Positions 62,595 to 64,000 of a stretch of 64,000 nt of DNA are shown here, one piece after another. Origin of the DNA: Siderastrea radians (lineage: Eukaryota > Cnidaria > Anthozoa > Scleractinia > Rhizangiidae); contig OZ024889.1 of the NCBI GenBank assembly GCA_964017195.1, positions 60,783,858-60,847,857 of the forward strand. The letters are read 5' to 3'. A program made the position numbers and the translations under genes. Position 1 is the stretch's first letter, and every line of letters begins with the position of its first letter. The notes under the pieces are model-generated. The model was not told the origin of the DNA. It saw only the letters and a program-made list of their open reading frames with translations, and did not search any database.

Positions 62595-64000
62595 TTTTTT
62601 TTTTTAAATAACAAATTTTATTGCCATGACATTACATACATTTTTTACACTGACATTTCTTTAACTATTAACAGAAACGTTTTGGTATATTAATACATTA
62701 CCGCACTTTGCAATACATTTTTTACATTTGAAAAGGAAATCACACAAGATAATATATCGGGAAAAATACACACAAAGAAAAAAAAAAGGTTTAAGCAAAG
62801 GTAAAACTAGGCTAATACAAAAAAAAATTGTGTAGTCGAACACAAAACCATAAAATATAAAATATAGTACGAAAGTACTTACAAGACGTGTTAAAGGGCA
62901 AAAGCATTTTCACACAAGAAGTTTTCTTTTAAGATGACTCTCAATAGATAGTTTTTGTTCCAATTTTAACAAAATTCAGTATTATTGCAAGCTTTATAGT
63001 ACATTTTCTGGTAGTATAGGTAGTACTTTGCAAATAGTAAACAATAATTAAATTTAAGCTCATCATTCCTTGAAGTATTTAGGTCTGTTCCGAATAATTT
63101 TTCATGAGACGTTGGAGAAAAAGCGCAGTTGAATTTTGCATTGAACCAATCAACAACTTTAACATAAAAAGTTTGAGTGTAGTGGCAATCAACGAAAGTA
63201 TGGAGAATAGAGTCTGGCTCTTCACAGTATGGGCATCTGTCTTCATCATTTACACCATAGGTGCACAGCTCCTTCTTAGTAACAGTTAGTCTATGGAGTA
63301 ACTTAAAATTGAATTCTCGTAATCTGTTTTCATGACATATTTTTCCAATGTTATTCAATTTTGCCTTCCAATCAATATTCCCTGATTTTAGTTCTTTTTC
63401 CCATTTTTTGGGTCCTGTGGCAGTACAGGTAGAACCGTTGATGTAGAGCCAATAATAGTCCTTGCACTTCATTTCGTAAAGATCAATATTTAATGACGGA
63501 GTCAGAGGAAAGGTTGTTTTATCAGCTGTAGGGCTTTCTCGCCTGCCTAAGGATTTTGCCTTATGTAGTAGATGCTTGGGAATTGCCGAAATAACCTGTA
63601 GGTAGCTTAAGAAATTACATTTGATCTTAAATTTGTCCTGAAATGATTTAAATGTTAAGGGCTTTCCATCATTGTCCAAGATGTCCTGAATTGAGATGAC
63701 GCCTTTTTCTTTCCATTTTTGTAAGAAGAAACTATTGCCATCAATCAGGACATATTTATTGTTAAAGAGAATCAAATCTTGACCATTGTCGTATTGATAT
63801 AAATTCCTAATTTCCAGAAAATTTGCTAATATTTGCCTATAAAAAACTGGAATTCCAGATTTCTCTAAAAATTTGTAATCGTAATTACATCGAAGAAGGA
63901 AATTTAGTCCACCATACTTCTTAAAAAAATGAGATGGAATAGATTTCCAGGGTTCTGTTGTAGTTTCGTCAGGTATCAGTAACCTTGAGATCCAGGCTAA
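62595..64000 (-). mobile_element. Non-LTR retrotransposon (LINE), 3' end, runs off the window
   Basis: A T-run on the plus strand at 62595-62606 is the poly(A) tail of a minus-strand LINE. The 3' UTR spans to about 62965 and then the ORF2 C-terminus. Insertion splits repeat C exactly. Confidence 0.8.
62966..64000 (-). CDS. LINE ORF2 C-terminal part (partial)
   Basis: The frame stays open from the window edge to the stop at 62966, about 344 codons. It contains WISRLLIPDE ... GGLNFL (post-polymerase region) and a zf-RVT-type C-terminal motif: FNFKLLHRLTVTKKEL, then RCPYCEEPDSILHTFVDC with the C-x2-C...H-x4-C zinc pattern. This domain follows the reverse transcriptase in L1/L2/CR1-like elements. 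Frame intact as far as seen. The 5' part including endonuclease and RT lies beyond the window. Confidence 0.8.
   Translation of the reverse strand, partial: LAWISRLLIPDETTTEPWKSIPSHFFKKYGGLNFLLRCNYDYKFLEKSGIPVFYRQILANFLEIRNLYQYDNGQDLILFNNKYVLIDGNSFFLQKWKEKGVISIQDILDNDGKPLTFKSFQDKFKIKCNFLSYLQVISAIPKHLLHKAKSLGRRESPTADKTTFPLTPSLNIDLYEMKCKDYYWLYINGSTCTATGPKKWEKELKSGNIDWKAKLNNIGKICHENRLREFNFKLLHRLTVTKKELCTYGVNDEDRCPYCEEPDSILHTFVDCHYTQTFYVKVVDWFNAKFNCAFSPTSHEKLFGTDLNTSRNDELKFNYCLLFAKYYLYYQKMYYKACNNTEFC

Noticed and set aside
1..64000. CRISPR array, rRNA or bacterial operon
   Set aside because: No regularly spaced direct repeats with unique spacers, no rRNA-like conserved segments and no Shine-Dalgarno-led operons were seen.

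Overview
This window looks like nuclear DNA of an invertebrate animal, most likely a cnidarian such as a stony coral or sea anemone. The genome is AT-rich and full of transposons. It holds host-type genes with introns (a leucine-rich-repeat multi-pass membrane receptor family and a Mab-21/cGAS-like gene), a Penelope-like retroelement with hammerhead ribozymes, a PIF/Harbinger transposon, a LINE, a large foldback element and several MITEs. The species assignment is inference. No bacterial operon, CRISPR array or rRNA was seen.

The centrepiece is a 22.9 kb Polinton/Maverick element of the adintovirus type at 24368-47241. It is bounded by a perfect 6-bp target duplication (TCTATC) and long terminal inverted repeats starting AGTAGTAAAGTGGG. 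It encodes a protein-primed family B DNA polymerase, a retroviral-type integrase with a chromodomain, an adenain-like cysteine protease, an FtsK/HerA-type packaging ATPase, a hexon-like major capsid protein and three paralogous virion-type proteins sharing an SFYVTL-type N-terminus. It also encodes a parvovirus-type phospholipase A2 protein, several arginine-rich core-like miniproteins, a GRF zinc-finger protein, a RING protein, a two-transmembrane protein resembling SLATT effectors, a SLOG-type Rossmann protein and a tRNA-like Pol III gene. Minus-strand genes are packed almost end to end, with TATAAAAAG-type boxes before many of them. Three intergenic gaps act as divergent promoters. Polymerase, integrase, ATPase and protease are open. 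The major capsid gene, two of the three SFYVTL genes, a core-like gene, the SLOG gene and two others carry a stop or a single-base frame change, so this is a recently inserted but decaying endogenous copy.

The Polinton sits in a nest of older insertions. It lies inside a TTAA-flanked element (24235-47707), inside a wider insertion with CAGGGCG-type ends (21382-48015), which in turn splits a local repeat whose uninterrupted copy is at 11230-12300. The right junction of that wider insertion is seen again at positions 1-25, so the locus has been segmentally duplicated.

Left flank (1-24 kb): duplicated repeat, Penelope-like element (about 1.9-4.2 kb), LRR receptor gene (6187-10482, minus strand), foldback element (12.7-16.7 kb) and an orphan copy of the receptor's first exon (19.8-20.0 kb). 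Right flank (47-64 kb): duplicated repeat, a 5'-truncated receptor copy (50193-51269), a dead PIF/Harbinger element (51.9-56 kb), repeat blocks, a cGAS-like gene with one frame break (60664-61616), a possible signal-peptide exon, and the 3' end of a LINE running off the window. The receptor copies, the orphan exon and the shared flanking repeats point to a tandem array of receptor genes invaded by mobile DNA.
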